Shown here in pieces: positions 6,729 through 8,516 of a stretch of DNA of 8,516 nucleotides (the stretch's first letter is position 1; every line of letters starts with the position of its first letter). The notes under the pieces were generated by a model. That model had not been told where the DNA came from and did no database searches. It was given only the letters and a program-made list of their open reading frames with translations. Source of the stretch: Campylobacterales bacterium (GTDB lineage: Bacteria; Campylobacterota; Campylobacteria; Campylobacterales; QNZT01); NCBI GenBank assembly GCA_027056215.1, contig JALULO010000186.1, forward strand, positions 1 to 8,516, given 5' to 3'. The translations under genes were made by a program, and so were the position numbers.

Positions 6729-7569
6729 TTATCTTCCTCTCATATCGTTTGATCATACTCTCATTTCCGAGGATGCCACCTTGATGGATATAAAGTATCT
6801 TATTTTCAAAAGAATTCTCATTTTCCAACATACAAAGCCAACCTTTGGGATCATATAAAAGATCAAATTCAACGTTTGTCTCTTTTTTTAATTCTACCCA
6901 AATTTTGAAAAATTCATCATAAAGTTTGCCAAAATGGTACTTTTTATGCGTTTGTAAGATCATCGGATGTTCTCTTTCATCTGGTTCAAGCATCAAAAAC
7001 TGTTTTTTGAGATATACCTCATCACCTACACATGGCGTAGTATAAACTTTAAATGGCAAATATTTTTGTAAAAAAAGTGCTGTAGTCCCTGTACCTGAAG
7101 GTAAAAAGATATCTACACATTCATCCTCACATTGGGCTTTGATTTCATCAGCTAGTTTTTGTATCCCATACCCAGCTTCCGCCATACGTCCGCCTTCATG
7201 GATAAACAATGTACTTTTTTCAAATGTTTGAGGTAAAGTATCTTGGGTTATTTGCATCCCATTTTGTAAAGCATAAAGATAGTTTCCATGGGGATTTGAT
7301 TTTAGATAACCGCTTACATGATCTACATGATAAACAAAATCCCAACCTCTTAGTTTTGCCAAAACACTCAAAGAGTACATCGCATTTGATTGGGCTGAAC
7401 CGTAAGAAATCACTTTGGTGATATCATGAAAATCATGGTCTAAAAAATAGTGAAATTTTCTGGCTTTATTTCCTGAAAAATCATGATTTATAAGATCATC
7501 ACGTTTCAGTAAATACTTTTCCCCTCGAAAGCTGATCTTCTCGATCGGTGAGGGAAGGGATAGTGTCAC
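6712..7569 (-). CDS. PLP-dependent enzyme, ACC deaminase/D-cysteine desulfhydrase family
   Basis: This is a 285-residue fold-type II PLP enzyme of the tryptophan synthase beta superfamily, cytoplasmic, with no signal sequence. The PLP lysine is K35 in DFSGNKARKF, the counterpart of GGNKxRK in ACC deaminase. SYGSAQSNAM (55-64) matches the substrate-binding QSN loop, with S61 in the place of the ACC deaminase serine. SGTGTT (158-163) is the PLP-phosphate loop, and IHQGGILG (261-268) matches the C-terminal H-x-GG motif. It is some 40 residues shorter than typical members (about 325-340). The region that carries a substrate tyrosine in true ACC deaminases (DPxYxGK) reads YDPKGWLCM, so ACC itself is doubtful and D-cysteine or another small amino acid is possible. 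The start is GTG at 7569. Its last base and the next two form the TGA stop of the NUDIX gene, a four-base GTGA overlap. There is no clear ribosome site, so translation is probably coupled. Confidence 0.85.
   Translation of the reverse strand: MTLSLPSPIEKISFRGEKYLLKRDDLINHDFSGNKARKFHYFLDHDFHDITKVISYGSAQSNAMYSLSVLAKLRGWDFVYHVDHVSGYLKSNPHGNYLYALQNGMQITQDTLPQTFEKSTLFIHEGGRMAEAGYGIQKLADEIKAQCEDECVDIFLPSGTGTTALFLQKYLPFKVYTTPCVGDEVYLKKQFLMLEPDEREHPMILQTHKKYHFGKLYDEFFKIWVELKKETNVEFDLLYDPKGWLCMLENENSFENKILYIHQGGILGNESMIKRYERKIIEKDR
6735..6740 (-). promoter_or_regulatory. Strong ribosome binding site for the TTG start of hisD
   Basis: AGAGGA precedes the TTG at 6728 with a six-base spacer (AGATAA) and lies inside the end of the PLP-enzyme gene. 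It is the best ribosome-site match in the window and is the main reason for accepting a TTG start. Confidence 0.7.
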
Positions 7570-8126
7570 TTTTTATACTTATCAAAAAACCACATAAATG
7601 CAAACATCAGTCCTGGTGTTTTGACTCTATCTTCATCATACATAAACGCTTTGGCTTCTTCCAAAGAGAGAAAAATAACTTCAATCATCTCATCATCTAT
7701 ACCACCACCTTCAGTAACTTTACAACGCTCATCGACTTGTGCAAAAAAGAGTGTCTGTTTACCACCGGCAAATCCAACAGCTGTATAAAATGACGTTATT
7801 TTTCGTATCTCTTTTTGATCAATATCATAACCACACTCTTCTAAAATCTCTTCTTTCGCTATGGTTACGATATCTTTTTCTTTATCGATCAACCCCGCAC
7901 ATAACTCATAGGTGTATCCATCTGCATTTTTCATAAAAACAGCCGGTCGAAACTGCTTCACCAAAACAAAAGACTCTTTTTGTTTATCATAAAGCAAAAT
8001 CGCTACACTATCGTGTGTTTCCACAATCTCCCATGATTTTTCTCTACCGTCTTGGGTATAAAAAAGCCGTTTAGGTTTGATGAACTTTGGATTATCACAC
8101 GCTGTTAGTTTTTGTATCTCTATCAT
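7566..8126 (-). CDS. NUDIX hydrolase, NUDT14-like (UDP-sugar/ADP-ribose pyrophosphatase type)
   Basis: This 186-residue cytoplasmic protein is predicted to split a nucleoside diphosphate sugar into NMP and sugar phosphate. The NUDIX box spans G78-Y100. The metal-binding core EEILEECGY is intact (E93, E96, E97), but two consensus positions differ: K84 for the first Glu and E92 for Arg. Flanking sequence strongly recalls human NUDT14, a UDP-glucose pyrophosphatase: EKSWEIVETHDSVAILL (29-45), LVKQFRPAVF (55-64), YELCAGLID (73-81), YTAVGFAGGKQTLFFA (114-129), GGGIDDEMIEV (140-150). That comparison is from memory. ADP-ribose, the usual bacterial substrate of this YffH/AdpP-like group, is equally possible. 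The ATG at 8126 has AGGA four bases upstream, overlapping the mgtE stop codon. The gene overlaps the following PLP-enzyme start by four bases. Confidence 0.92.
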   Translation of the reverse strand: MIEIQKLTACDNPKFIKPKRLFYTQDGREKSWEIVETHDSVAILLYDKQKESFVLVKQFRPAVFMKNADGYTYELCAGLIDKEKDIVTIAKEEILEECGYDIDQKEIRKITSFYTAVGFAGGKQTLFFAQVDERCKVTEGGGIDDEMIEVIFLSLEEAKAFMYDEDRVKTPGLMFAFMWFFDKYKK

Positions 8127-8132
8127 ACTGTC

Positions 8133-8516
8133 CTACTTTATTAATATCAGTGAAGCCAATCCTAAAAAGCTAAAAAAGCCTACCACATCGGTCACTGTTG
8201 TTAAAATCACTGTTGAACCAACTGCCGGATCTATATTAAGACGCTTTAAAAGTAAAGGAATCATAGCACCAAAAAAACCTGCCACAAATAGATTGATAAT
8301 CATCGAAAGCCCAATCACAACGCCAAGCATCTTTTCTCCAAACCAGATATAAGCTATAATCCCCAATATCACGGCAAATATAAATCCATTTGCCAAAGAC
8401 ATCAAAACTTCTTTGCGAATCGTCTCTTTTGCATTGCTCAGTTCAATATCTCCAAGGGCTAGTTGTCGTACTGTTACAGTAAGTGTTTGTGTACCGGCAT
8501 TTCCTCCCATAGACGC
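8133..8516 (-). CDS. mgtE: Magnesium transporter MgtE, C-terminal membrane domain (partial, N-terminus off window)
   Basis: Only the last 127 residues are present and the frame is open at the window edge. They belong to the pore domain of MgtE, a Mg2+-selective inner-membrane channel whose missing N-terminal and CBS domains sense cytoplasmic Mg2+. Visible markers are MGGNAGTQTL (3-12 of the fragment), VRQLALGDI (16-24), membrane helices at about 37-57, 64-90 and 101-125, and LNIDPAVGSTVILTTVTD (93-110). The last Asp, D110 here, corresponds to the pore Mg2+ ligand (D432 in Thermus thermophilus MgtE). The end at KRL...LILIK is natural for the family. The NUDIX gene follows after six bases and uses the mgtE end as its ribosome site. 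Confidence 0.94.
   Translation of the reverse strand, partial: ASMGGNAGTQTLTVTVRQLALGDIELSNAKETIRKEVLMSLANGFIFAVILGIIAYIWFGEKMLGVVIGLSMIINLFVAGFFGAMIPLLLKRLNIDPAVGSTVILTTVTDVVGFFSFLGLASLILIK

Noticed and set aside
8077..8352. Plus-strand open frame of 91 codons opposite mgtE
   Set aside because: It is antisense to clear MgtE membrane helices and encodes no recognisable domain.
1..8516. Mobile elements, CRISPR arrays, tRNA/rRNA genes, prophage or defence genes
   Set aside because: The window is almost fully occupied by nine intact or edge-cut housekeeping-type genes; no spaced repeats, terminal inverted repeats, transposase or integrase motifs, or tRNA-like folds were seen on reading both strands.

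Overview
The window looks like chromosomal DNA of a Campylobacterota (epsilonproteobacterial) species. The support is an AT-rich composition, almost no intergenic space, an aroB gene followed directly by an MscS-type channel gene (an order I recall from Campylobacter and Helicobacter), and a hisD start and N-terminus resembling Sulfurimonas-type proteins. An environmental, sulfur-oxidiser-like member seems more likely than a host pathogen, but genus and species cannot be fixed from this sequence.

All nine genes lie on the minus strand, so transcription runs from high to low coordinates. In that order they are: the C-terminal part of the Mg2+ channel/transporter MgtE (8516-8133, cut by the window edge); a NUDT14-like NUDIX hydrolase (8126-7566); a short PLP-dependent enzyme of the ACC deaminase/D-cysteine desulfhydrase family (7569-6712); hisD (6728-5439, TTG start); an S41/CtpA-type lipoprotein protease with a PDZ domain (5436-4024); a small orphan lipoprotein (4022-3651); a soluble RCK/TrkA-N protein with a USP-like C-terminal half (3648-2239); aroB (2162-1110); and the N-terminal 373 residues of an MscS-family channel (1120-1, cut by the window edge).

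Junctions from mgtE to the RCK gene are +6, -4, -17, +2, +1 and +2 bases, so these seven genes very probably form one translationally coupled transcription unit. The only real gap is the 76 bases between the RCK gene and aroB. It holds a 10-bp hairpin that begins on the RCK stop codon, followed at once by a perfect TATAAT. This suggests partial termination and a separate promoter for aroB-mscS, which overlap by 11 bases.

Functionally the run is mixed: two biosynthetic enzymes (shikimate and histidine pathways), an ion-homeostasis theme (MgtE, RCK protein, MscS), a periplasmic protease with a companion lipoprotein, and two small-molecule enzymes. I see no mobile element, CRISPR array, RNA gene, phage gene or defence system. 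The less-described parts are the orphan lipoprotein paired with the protease, the predicted USP-like half of the RCK protein, and the altered active-site motifs of the PLP and NUDIX enzymes.
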